DNA of 64,000 nt, from positions 18,280,213 to 18,344,212 of the forward strand of contig OZ234493.1 of the NCBI GenBank assembly GCA_965153455.1, read 5' to 3'. The notes under the pieces are model-generated. The model saw nothing but the letters and a program-made list of their open reading frames with translations. It ran no database searches and was not told the origin of the DNA. The position numbers and the translations under genes were made by a program. Source of the DNA: Sphagnum compactum. Lineage: Eukaryota > Bryophyta > Sphagnopsida > Sphagnales. Shown piece after piece: positions 25,541-36,432 of this stretch (positions are counted from its first letter, which is position 1; every line of letters starts with the position of its first letter).

Positions 25541-25918
25541 GAGCATCTCCACCAATGCTCAGTATATGACTGAGTACTCCTCAATGGAAATTCACTGCAA
25601 ATCTTAGATGAGGTTCATCAGTCCAATCCAGTGAATCCACTGGAAACCCTGAAAAAATCTACAGCTTTCAGAGCCCTGCAACAGTCTAATAGACACAATC
25701 AAATCAAACTTGTTGACTGCTGCCTGTTTCTGATTGGCTAGATGGTTTGATTGGTCTAAGTGGGTTGCTATCAGTAGTCTTGCCCTCAGTAGTCTGCCAC
25801 CTACTTGCAGTCCCAATTTTAGTTTTATGGGTGGGGTTGGAAAAGAGTTAGTAACTAAAACTTGGATGTGAGAAATATTTTTGCAGGGTCACATACTGAG
25901 CCAATGGTGGAGATGCTC
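25541..25918. mobile_element. 378-bp TIR element (MITE-like)
   Basis: The two ends are inverted copies about 30 bp long. The left begins GAGCATCTCCACCAATGCTC and the complement of the right end begins GAGCATCTCCACCATTGGCT; both continue with a CAGTAT.TGAC block. The flanks read ATA on the left and TTA on the right, an imperfect target duplication. There is no ORF. The interior matches 5573-5950 and partly 26930-27149 (the 'CTGATTGGCTA' region). A non-autonomous DNA transposon; the GAGCATCTCCA terminus is common in plant MITEs. Confidence 0.75.
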
Positions 25919-26929
25919 TTATGCACATACACAAGTCCAAATACAGCTTCACTCTATTAAAAGTCTGCATTTAATCTAAAATACATACAGTGTACAATTC
26001 ATTTTCTCGCCGCCATTGAAGATGCTCTGCTTTGGAGTGTTAGTGTTTTTTTCAATAACCAAAGGATCTCCATGTACACTTCCAAACAGGCAGAGGCAGC
26101 TTTACCCAAAAGTTCCTTGGCAGCTTTATCCGAAAGTCCTTAGAGAGAACAAATCCCCAGGGGCTGGTTTGGCTCTTCAAGCCTCAATCAATCACAAAGG
26201 GCTAATAAAGTCCTACATAGGAGGAGATTTACAGTCCATATCTCTAAATCCCTCACCCTATATTAACTCCATGGTAGTAGCTATGTAGGTGCCCCAACAC
26301 ACAAATGTCCAGCATCAATACACATGCTGCAAGTGCCCACATTCAAGGGGAAAAAAGGGGCCCTAGGGTCTGCTCTTAGTGTGTAAGTAAGTCCTTTGGA
26401 GGTACAAATAATTGAGGAGGCTGTGGGGGAAAAAGATGGAATCATTCCAATTCATTTGTGTGGGAAGAAGAGAATAGTCAGTCAACAAACCAATTGCAAC
26501 TGTCGAGGATGCATGTCTAAGGTTACTTTTGAAAACCCTAGTTCCTGTCACTGATACCAGGGGTTTTTTTTTTTTTTTTTTTCCAATCTTGAGAGGTAGG
26601 TGGAATGCTGATCATCCACAAGAAGACCTAACCAAATTTAGCTACAGGTTAGAGAGAAAAGTAGATATTGTTTGAAACCCCACCATGTATATATATATAT
26701 ACACTAGCGACATGCAAGAACTTATGGTTTAAATAAGGCCATTTCAAAAAATAAATAAATTCCCTTGGACCATTTTTTCCAAAAAAAAAAATCCTTTGTT
26801 AAAAAAGTCTCAAAAATCCCCTTTTTCTTTGGCCAAAAAAAACCCTGGCATGTACACACTATTTTGGAGGATGAAGTTTAGCCTTTCAATGACAACAAAT
26901 TGAGTTTGGGACTTGTAAACATGCCCAAG

Positions 26930-27149
26930 ATACTGTGACCTCTAACAGGACCACTGAAAGCAAATGACTGCGTTTGATTGGCCAACCATAAATGCTTGAC
27001 CCAGGTGGTGATATTTAAGTAGCCCTTCACTTTGTACACCGTCCAATTTTTCATGTTTATGGGTAGGGATGTGAGAATAATTACCACTTTATGTTGGATT
27101 TGATGAACACAGGTAGAGGCCCAAATAGGGAGTCATTGTGGAGGTGCTC
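26930..27149. mobile_element. Partial relative of the GAGCATC element
   Basis: The right end reads TTGTGGAGGTGCTC, an inverted match to the GAGCATCTCCACCA terminus. The interior carries 'TTTGATTGGCCAACC' and 'GGTGGTGATATTTAAGTAG', parallel to the middle of 25541-25918. The left terminus is not recognisable, so this is a truncated or strongly diverged copy. Confidence 0.4.
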
Positions 27150-27263
27150 TTCTGACTACCAGTTTATATAAACTCAAGTATCTTTCTTCGATAAACTCAA
27201 TATAATACGGTACCTATTTATAACAGGCTAGGAATTTCGTAAGGTTAGTTTGAGTCAAAAAAT

Positions 27264-27311
27264 TTCCATGTGGAAAAGCAAACAAATCTATGTTTGCTTT
27301 TCCACATGGAA
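27264..27311. repeat. Perfect 21-bp inverted repeat with 6-nt loop
   Basis: Arm 27264-27284 (TTCCATGTGGAAAAGCAAAC plus A) is exactly complementary in reverse to 27291-27311, with AATCTA between. The RNA from either strand would form a perfect 21-bp stem. No gene lies within 4 kb. It could be a young foldback, a replication-slippage product or a hairpin precursor; nothing here decides among them. Confidence 0.9.
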
Positions 27312-29505
27312 GCATTTCAGCCAGTTCACCAAACTTTAGAGCTGCATGTTTAATTGAATAAATTATTAAGAGTTCATTTTTAGTGCTGGGGTCAATGTTC
27401 TTCCCATGGCAAGATGCTCAAGTAAAAAAGGTTTCTTAATTTTTACTATTTTGTATCTATTCAAATTTATGATAAACTCTTTGAAATTGGATATTTTCCA
27501 ATGAAGGACATGTGCCATACAGATTTAAGGTTAATCCATTGAAGGGAACGGACGCAAGTGCAAATCTAATGGAGTCAATAATATCACTTATCGATCTTCT
27601 CCAGATAGTAAACTTTGTTCAATGCCAACTTTAAACTTTGTTAGCTACCAAATTGCATAAAATGTTCTAGAAACTTTTGGAAAGTTCAACAATGAATGAA
27701 AATTGACTCCAACAATGAGTGGGATTAAGACACTTGAGTTTGGGAAAGTTGGACAATTTATGAAAGTCTATGGATGTTGAAAAAGGTGGGATTTCATTTA
27801 TCATTTATCTCAATTACAATCAATTATCCAACTCTTTTTAGATTCAACCAACCTCGTAACCAACCTTGTGTGCTTGTTGCATTGAAGACTGAGTTGCATT
27901 TAACTGGTTGCACTTGTTGAAGCGCTTGCCCTTTTTTCTTTATCAACATTATTAAAGAAAAGCTCCAATCTGTTCTTGGAACTGGTGGGTCATTACAAAC
28001 TGGATGCTTCAATGAATTGTAAAAAGATTCAATCTTCTTTCTTTCAACTGCCAGCTTATTGCAGGAAAAAGAGGGTCAATATTGAAAAAAACTTCTCTCA
28101 AGTTGCCCCTTGTAGACACACCTTTTATTTTAACTTACCCAACTGGGTTGTTTGGAAGTGAACTTGTGCCCACAATTATGTGTAGGGTTACCAGAGTAAG
28201 GGCTCACTAGGGCAGGCCCAAATCTGGTAAAGCCCGCTGCTTAGGGCTTTATTGAGTGTAAAGACCATGCTCAGATTTTATTAAATTTAGTTTTCCATAT
28301 CACAAAATGGAATTTTTTTTTGATATGGGGATATTGAAAAATGGAATGCAAGCAAAATAGTTTTCCAAAATGTTTCAGTTTCCGAAATGCCCCTGAGGTT
28401 TTTACGCTGTGCAAAACTTTCTCTAAATACACTAAAAACATCTGAGGAGATCTTTACAGCCTCCAGTTAAGTTTTGGTGGGATATATGCACACACTAGAC
28501 TTCATCATATAAAAGAGGCCATTTTCACACCTCTTCTTGTGTAACTTATTACCTTTGTAGATCTCTCTCTCTCTCTCAGACTCTGGGCTCCCAGCTCGAT
28601 ATCCGTGAGTTGAAGACCTACTTGAAGGTTGCTTCAATAATTGTGGTGCCCATATTGAAAGGGCTTTGAATTCATGGTTCGAACTCAGAAAAAGTAGAGC
28701 AAAAGGAAGTGTGGCCCTGAAAATGGACAATGCTACTACTACTTATGGATGTGTGGAAAAAACCTAACACATATGATTCATCACTCAACAACAGTGAAAA
28801 TTGCAAATCTATAGAGATGATGGCACTATGGAATGGTGTGCTGAACATTGGTTCATTCTAGCCCAAAAGACATGATTGATGACCAGAAGCTTTGGACCAT
28901 GCATTGAAACATGCTGAAACAGTAGTTCTCTCTTTTTTTTTTCTCCCAGCTCTACTATGGGCAGCTACCATAGTCAAACTAAGTGAGTAGAGAGATTGAT
29001 GGTAGGCCATGAGTTTGGAACACCGTTAACTTTTCAACACTTAGCCAACTGCCAATTGTCTCTTAATTTTTGCTAATGTACCATCTGATCCAAGATAAGC
29101 CCTTCAACTGCTTTGCTTTGTTTGGAGTCGCAAAGCAATAATACATATGCCTCACCCGGGGACACTTAGTGTAAAGTTTGAGATCTACGGTTATCAAACG
29201 ACCATTTTAAAGGGGTATTAGATAATTGTTCAACTTATTTTTATCATTTTATTTTTATCGAAATTTTTAATATATACATATTAAAGCCACCCTATATTCA
29301 TTATTTCAGATTATTACATATTTTATATCATAATAAAATTAATTATTTAAATAAAATGTACCTTATTTTTTAATTAATTAACTTACGATTTTTACCCAAC
29401 AACCAATATATTGCACCCTATATTTTTATTTTTTATTTTTACTAGTGTCCTCTCTCCCTTTTGCACTCCTCCAAACTCTAGTAATCAATCATATCTTTTG
29501 CTTTG

Positions 29506-29733
29506 TTTGAGTGGTGAATGGTAATGCCTAAATTGAAAACCATGGGTGTCCTACTTTCAAGCTCGCATCCAAGAGTTGTGAAAACAAACATCTCAAAATT
29601 GACACAAGAATAATAGCTGTTTGAGTGGGGAATGGTAGTGACTAGATTGAAAACCATGGGTGTCCTCCTTTCCAGCTCACATCCAAGAGTTGTGAAAACA
29701 AACATCTAAAAGTTGATGGGAGATTAAGCACAT
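29506..29733. repeat. Two-copy tandem duplication, 114-bp unit
   Basis: The block starting TTTGAGTGGTGAATGG at 29506 repeats at 29620, sharing 'GAAAACCATGGGTGTCCT' and 'CCAAGAGTTGTGAAAACAAA'. Because 114 is a multiple of three, both copies read through in one minus-strand frame, but the peptide is unremarkable. Confidence 0.8.
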
Positions 29734-31531
29734 AATTACACATTATACTCCTGTTCCATGTCCTCACTACTTGCCAATATCTCATGAAGTCGCACATTCC
29801 ATCAATTGAAGAAAGATGCAATGACCCAAATTTCCTTCCTTACTTTCATTAACGGATGGAATCTAATTATATTGTGAGGTAAGTAATGGAGGCTGGCTTG
29901 GAACCAATAATATCCTTATTAATAAACGAACAAAACTAGAGCATTTTCATGAGTATTTTTTCTTTTTCTTTTCTTTGGATACTTTGAATGCCTTTAGGTG
30001 ATTTGAAAATAGCCTATAAGTATATATGCTGAGATTCATTTTCAATGTTGTTGTAGAAATACGTAAAATCTATCAAAATTTGATCATTGGATGAAAAAGT
30101 GATGAGAAAATTTCATTCATTATGGATGAAAAAATAATGATATAATTTTCACAGTTTAAAAATAAATAAAATTTCAATACTCTGAAATTTGAATGGTAGA
30201 GCCCGAAATTTTTGCAACGTTCAAAATTTTAGAATGAATCAATTTTCAATTAAAAAAATTTGGACCCTAGACCCAAAAACCCTAAAAGTGTCCAAAAGTT
30301 ATACAAATGTGATATGTATCCTGAGCTATCAAAGTTGAAATGAAAAATGTGAAAATGAAATGATTTTTGGGGCAGAAGCTGAAAGAAAAGTTTGCAAATT
30401 TTCTATATTTGGTTCCAGTAAGGACCCAAAAATATGAAAGGACAATTAAAGAATTTATATTTTCGCATATAGTTTATAGCCAGATTTGACTAAATCTTCC
30501 TATTGATGATCCCCACTTTGGCCATTTTAATTTTATATAGGTAGAGGCTTTTTTTCAACTTTGTGAAGTAGGTGAACAAGTATTTTTTTGGGTCAAATTT
30601 GTGAGGTATTTGGGTTGGCAATCATGCACACCAGGAACTTAGCCAAATTTGGCAACACATTACACAAGACAATAGAAAGGTTTAAGTTTTACACTATAGT
30701 TTGGCAACATGCTACAACCTAGTGCCTGAAAGTGGTGATCTCAAAAAACATTTCCTCATAATGTGGCGACAGAGGTCCATTTTTAAAAAATAAGCTTTTT
30801 GAACCTGTTGCAAGCCCCTTTTTATGTGTTGCCACCAGGTTGCCAAATTTCGCCAAAACAATAAATCTCTGAGGTGAACTCACTATCATCCACAAGAGGA
30901 TTTAGCCAAATTTGGCTACAGGTCGTAAAGGAAAGTAGAAATGCTTTGGAAACCTGCTATATGATGGCGGCATTCTAGAACCGAATGTCTAAATCTAGCA
31001 ATTGCTAATTTTTTCGTTGAAATTTGGCGAATTTGGGGGATTTGTTTGCCCCAAAAAATCATTTGTGTAAGTCAAAGGCGCCATTTTACTTGTCCCCAAA
31101 AATTCGCCACAAAAAAAGAAAAAGAAATGAGAGGTTAAAGAAGAAATGAAGAAGGCTTTAATAATGAGCAAAATGTGAATGAAGAATTTTGGGGCAAGGC
31201 CAATATGATGATGATGATGATGATGAAACAAATGATTTGCAGTTCTTGAAAGGGAATGTAACACAAGGGTAGAAGAGAACTACGTTGCATGGAGTTGTTG
31301 GAGATGGCGGAGTGAAAAGGAAAAAGGAAGAGAAAGAGACAAGTCAGGAAGGAAATGAGACAAAGAGACAATCTTGGAGCCTGTGATGCACTTTTGCAGA
31401 ATTGAGCAGTAAAGACGGTGGGACCAGCACAAGTGTTGCTGCTGGCGAATTTTGGGTGGGGTCCTCCTCACTCGTGTGTGGAAAATCTGCATGTGGCGGG
31501 GTTTGGTCTGTTGTTCTCCTTGAGGTAGACC

Positions 31532-31867
31532 ATGCAAGTGTCATCAGCTGCTAGCAAACTCCATAAGTCTCTTCACCCTCACTGGCTTTCAACCTCTGCA
31601 CTTGCATCTAGAGCTTCATCTGCTGGGAGTTCTCCCTCAGCTAAGTCTTGTTCTTTGGTTTTTGCCTTTCCTGGTTTCTGGAGAAGGAAGAAAGAAAGGG
31701 TCGGGGGGAATCAGTCAGTGTTCGCGAAATGCCGATCGATTACATGGGAGAGGAGCCCAAGGGGAACAAAGGGAAACGGCTCACCATTCTCAGTATTGAT
31801 GGAGGTGGAGTGCGTGGGCTCATACCAGCCACCATTCTGGAGGACCTCGAAGGCAAATTGCAGGTAA
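31532..31867 (+). other. Upstream ATG frame overlapping the patatin start
   Basis: An ATG at 31532 opens 111 codons in a different frame that runs past the patatin ATG at 31729. The first 50 residues are rich in Ser, Ala, Leu and basic residues (start MQVSSAASKLHKSLHPHWL), superficially like a plastid transit peptide. It may be an upstream ORF that lowers translation, a chance frame in the leader, or part of an alternative spliced N-terminus. The sequence alone does not choose. Confidence 0.3.
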
Positions 31868-34800
31868 AAACCACATTGTGAGGCACTTAGGGGGAAGGGG
31901 GAGGAGCTTTGATTCATCATTGAGACTGTGAACTGTGTGAGGGTCTGCGAAATTTTTTTTCCAACATAAATTGGTAGCTTTCTAGCTGGAGATAAATTGA
32001 AAGCTTCGAGATTGATTTAGGAATGTGGTAAAATTTGGAGGTTGATGCTTCTTGCTGTGTGCAAAAAGAGGAGTAAGTGGGTTGTTGGTAAAGCACACCT
32101 CATGAGATGCATGGGTAGTCCAGAATTCTAAGAAAGAGATGAGAACAATGAATGATTGCGTGCAGAGATTGGATGGGCCGGAGGCAAGGTTGGTGGACTA
32201 CTTTGATCTGGTAGCAGGTACCAGCACAGGGGGTTTGATCACAGCCATGTTAACTGCACCTAAAGATGACAGCAACAAGAAACCTGTCTGTACTGCCAAG
32301 GATGTGGTCCAATTTTACCTATGGTATTCAGCTCAAATCTTCCCTCATACTGGGTACTCTCCTCTCTCCCATTTCCAATATTCCAGTCCTCATCCTATCC
32401 GGACTACACTCATTTGATGCCTTCACTTGTGTACCTTGATCTGTTCTTTACCAAATGAATGTCTACAGCAGCTAGATGATGAGCCCCCTCAGAATTACAG
32501 AGAATATGGTGGCAAGAGTCTAGCCACCCCACCAGCAGTCTTCAACCTTAGCTTCTACAAAGCTTTCAATGTGCCCTTGGGCTCTGAGATATCCCCAAAC
32601 CAGGGACATGGTTGCAGAAAAGAAACCACCTTAGAAACTCCATTTCACCGTCTGAGTGAGTTTGTTTGCACAATCTCTTCAGGCACCCTGTCAGGCAGTA
32701 CCTGACATCTTCACAGGGGGGAACTGGGTTCCATGTTCATTTAGTAGTTGGCAAACATCAAGATCTTCCACATCAAGACCTTCTAGCAAGACATTGTTGA
32801 TTTTTGTAATATGCTGTGTATGGCTTCTTGTGAGTTGGTTGTAACCTTCAAACCTTTACAGCTGTTTCCTCAATCCTGCTTACAAATTCAACTTTCCAGG
32901 AGCAATCTGATGTAAGTAAGTTCTGCAGTCAATACCTGCAGAAAATGTGAAGAAAAGTTCACAGGATGCCCACCAATGTTGAAGGCTGGGGAGTACTAGC
33001 AAGCGAAATCTGAGCCACTAGAGCTGGTGGATTATTGGTAGACATGGAGTGGATACCGAGTCGCTCACTGGACAGGACTGTTTAAGAGAGGGGTGCTCCA
33101 AGTTGTTGGAATGAACTCTTATGGGAAGTTATCAACTCAATTTGTCCCTAGACATGGTGAGAAGAAACAAGTGTCGTGGAGCTGTTTTCAGGAGCTAATT
33201 TGAGTGTGGGCTTGATGATTGTGCAACAGAGGACTATTTAGCGAAAGTCGCCTGAATTTTAAGGCCCTCAATGGCCCTAGATACAAAGGGAGTGGCCTGG
33301 AGAGGATACTAAACAAATACTTTCCAGGCGAGCCACACTTGAGCACAGCTCTCACTTCAGTTATCATTCCAGCTTTTGACACCAAACTGCAGCAGCCTGT
33401 GTTTTTCTCATCATGGAGGGTGTGATCTTGCATCCCAACCCTGTGTCTTTCCTTTCAAGTCTGTATTCTTCTGGTTACTTGTTGATAGTTCTGTGCCCAA
33501 GCACACAATATGACATTGACTGTGAGCTCTTTGGGATGGTAGGTGTGATCCTGTATCCTTGCACTAAAATTTTCAACTGCTTTTGCAGGCGAGACTCGAT
33601 CCTCTAGAAAATGCACAGTTGACGCTGGTATGCCAGGCAACAGCAGCAGCTCCAACATACCTGCCACCAGTGCAGTTCACACTCACAAACTCCAGCACAA
33701 ATGAATCCCGGGACTTCAACTTGATTGATGGAGGTGTTGCTGTCAACAATCCGGTTTGTCTTGCCTTTGCTCAACTGCACTGAGACAAACATTGTTGAAA
33801 CCCTGCAAAGCTGTTGCATTGTAGACCAGAGCACCTTCACCCTCTTCACTTCAATCAAAAGCTTGCTTCTTTCCTTGATGATCATCTTGAGTAGATAGTC
33901 TCTCAATGTCTGTGGCAAAAGGAAATCTGTTTTGCTGAAGGGCAGAGATTGTGTGTGGAAATGACAGACGTATGTGGCCATCACACAAGCAATTAAGGAG
34001 GTGCAATCAGGTGGCAAATCTGCTGGAAGAGTGGCGTATGCGGTTAGTGATTTTGACTCTATTCTTATGTCTGTCTGTAACATCACATCCTGATATGTCT
34101 CAGAAACCCCAGTGCTACTTTTGATAGACAGGAGGTCAGATTCTGCAGCCGTCAGGCAATGTTCTCTTGTTGGTTTTTTGCACCACCAAAAAATGAAAAC
34201 CTTACCCTGAGAATGAAGCTCAGCCATTGCTGTGAGCTGGATTGGGATGGAGGTTTAAGCTCTGTTCTGCAGCCTTATGCCTAGAGCAGAGCAATTTGGT
34301 GCTGGATTCAGCAGCCAACAACTGGTTCCCTTAGGTGTATGCATCATTAAACCTGCAAATGGTTTAAAGAGTTTTTGCAAGAAATGGGAGTGATGTTGAA
34401 TTCTAACCATGTCAAAACCATGAAGAGCGTTTTTGCTCATTGCAGTTTTTTTGCAGTCTCCTACATAGTGGAGCTCTGAATTCTGGTTGGTTAGTTTGGT
34501 GGTCCAACTAAGGTAGTGTATCTGGTGGTTTCAATTGAGTGACACTTTCCCATGGAAAATGTGCAGAATTACAACGATCTATTAGTTCTCTCACTGGGCA
34601 CAGGACAGCAAACAGTAGGGTACACTGCAAAGCAGATATCCAAATGGGGTGTGCGTGACTGGCTCATCAACAAGGGTGATGCCCCACTGGTGGACATGGT
34701 GTACAACGCAAGTGCTGATATGGTGGACTACAACCTCTCCACCATCTTCCAGTCCCAGAATTGTGGCACCAATTACCTTCGTATCCAGGTACATGGCATG

Positions 34801-36432
34801 AAAGCACCAGAGTTGGACAAGGAGTGAAAATACCAATTTCTATTGTCTTCATTTTTCCTTACTGGAAGTGTGGCTATCATTGGCTGTGTAGTCTGTTTAT
34901 GTTCACCTTCAGGGGGTTTCTGACCAGATTTCTGGTCAAAAAGCTCATGAGCTTACAACAAAAAATGTTTGCTCACTGATTAGGGTGGAATTGCCCACAG
35001 TTACAGGTGCTAGAAACTCATTTGGGGTTGTAATTTCAGATGCTCTTTGAAGGAACTTGAAGGAGAGTTGTTTGCAGTTGTATTTCCAATGATGTGCAAT
35101 GTGTTGATTTCAAAATGCAGTCAGAGAATCTGAAGGGACGTGTAGCAGGAGTGGATGAAACCAGCCCAGAGAGTTTACACAGACTGATTAACTTTGCAAA
35201 AGATCTGTTAGATGAGCCTGTCTCGGGGCGGAACTTCCAAACTGGGAAGCTTGCCTCTATCAAAAACGCTGGAACAAACCGAGAAGCCCTTCACAGGTTT
35301 GCTGTCTTACCTCCAGTTCAAGACTCTCAGCAACTACCACCACATATGTGTGTTGTATCCCATTTCTAAGATCTTCAGAACACTGCTTTAAGCATTTCGC
35401 AGGTATCAAGTTCTTGTCATTCATGTCTAAAATATACTTATCAGTTTCCAGTTGTGCAAAAACATTCATTACCTGTGAAGTATGGTATGAGAAGAGCTTT
35501 CTGCAGTTTGACCTGGGAATCGTTAGTACTTGTGGGAGGATTTCAATAAGAGAGTAACAATCTCAGAGCTACCTGTGTTATTGGACAGGTTTGCAGAGTG
35601 GCTCTCAGCAGAGCGTAAAGAGAGATTAGCAGCACTTGCTGCTGCCATACCTACTGAAGAACCTGCCCCAGGGAATGGGGCAAGTGCTGAGGAGGCTCCT
35701 GCTGCTGAGGCTGCCCCAGAAAAGGCACCAAAGACTGAGCAGGCAGATGCAAAGCCCAGTGAAGCGAAAGCATCAGCATATATGGCCTTTCCTCATTCTT
35801 CACAGACATACTTTTATGCTCCCAGTCCGTATTCCACTCCTGTTTCCGAGCAATTAATGTTCAGAGGTTCTTCATTTGAATCTCCCTACTCATACTCAGA
35901 TCCTGTGTATGAATCCTCTACCTGTGATTCCCCGTACTCTTCTTCCTATGCTAAACCCTGTCACCAAGAGTACGATTCGTCATATTCTTCATACCCAAGT
36001 TCTACGTATGAATCATCTTATTCCTCAAATGCAAGACCGTTCTATGAGTCTTCCTATTCCTCATATGCAGATCCCTCTCAAGGATATTCCTCTTCATACT
36101 CTGAGCCAGTGTACGAGTCCTCGTATGCAAGACCTGTGCATGAGTCTTCCTTCCACAAGTCTCTTTCTTACTTTCAACCCAGTTATGAAACCTCATTCAG
36201 AGCTTCTGCGTACGAACAGTCTGCTTATGAGTCCACCGTCAGTACATTCTATGTTCCCCCACCCACATACCACTCTTCTTCCTCATATGAGGATTCGGAG
36301 TATGGGCAACCAGACTGGCACTCAGAGCATTCATACTCTATTCCCTCTACTCCGGCAAGATCAGAATCCTCTTACACCAGCAGCCACCAAATGCCTTCTG
36401 GGCTGCCTGATTTTCTGGGGATTTTCTCTTGA
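31729..36432 (+). CDS. Patatin-like phospholipase with Tyr/Ser-rich C-terminal tail
   Basis: A predicted lipid acyl hydrolase releasing fatty acids from membrane lipids. Eight exons join in frame with GT-AG borders: 31729-31863, 32166-32353, 33230-33419, 33589-33753, 33968-34042, 34567-34788, 35121-35296 and 35589-36432. They total 1995 nt, giving 664 residues and TGA. The oxyanion motif DGGGVRG is at residues 24-30. GTSTG, with nucleophile Ser65, is at 63-67. The dyad Asp218 sits in [10 protein letters not shown]. The later conserved blocks [10 protein letters not shown] and [16 protein letters not shown] also match plant group II patatins. There is no signal peptide. After about residue 404 an Ala/Glu/Pro linker (405-444) leads into a 220-residue tail with roughly thirty Tyr in YESSYSS-like repeats; typical plant members stop near 400-430 residues. 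The catalytic residues are intact. A decayed duplicate of exons 5-7 lies at 46030-48140. Confidence 0.9.

Larger units (their letters stand above)
21276..31530. other. Intergenic region, mostly unannotatable
   Basis: About 10 kb without a recognisable gene. It contains a (CCCT)n run at 23908-23942, a TIR element at 25541-25918 and a partial relative ending at 27149, a T-run near 26562-26582, a (TA)n run near 26690, a perfect 21-bp hairpin at 27264-27311, a 114-bp tandem duplication at 29506-29733 and a (GAT)n run near 31205-31225. A roughly 90-bp motif is shared between 26605-26690 and 30885-30975. Confidence 0.55.

Noticed and set aside
32427-32705. 92-codon frame inside patatin intron 2
   Set aside because: It starts without ATG support, and using it as an exon would break the in-phase join between 32353 and 33230, which gives a good family match.
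33604-34227. 207-codon open frame on the minus strand
   Set aside because: It runs antisense across patatin exons 4-5 and their intron, shows no recognisable domain, and the plus strand there has in-phase exons with conserved motifs.
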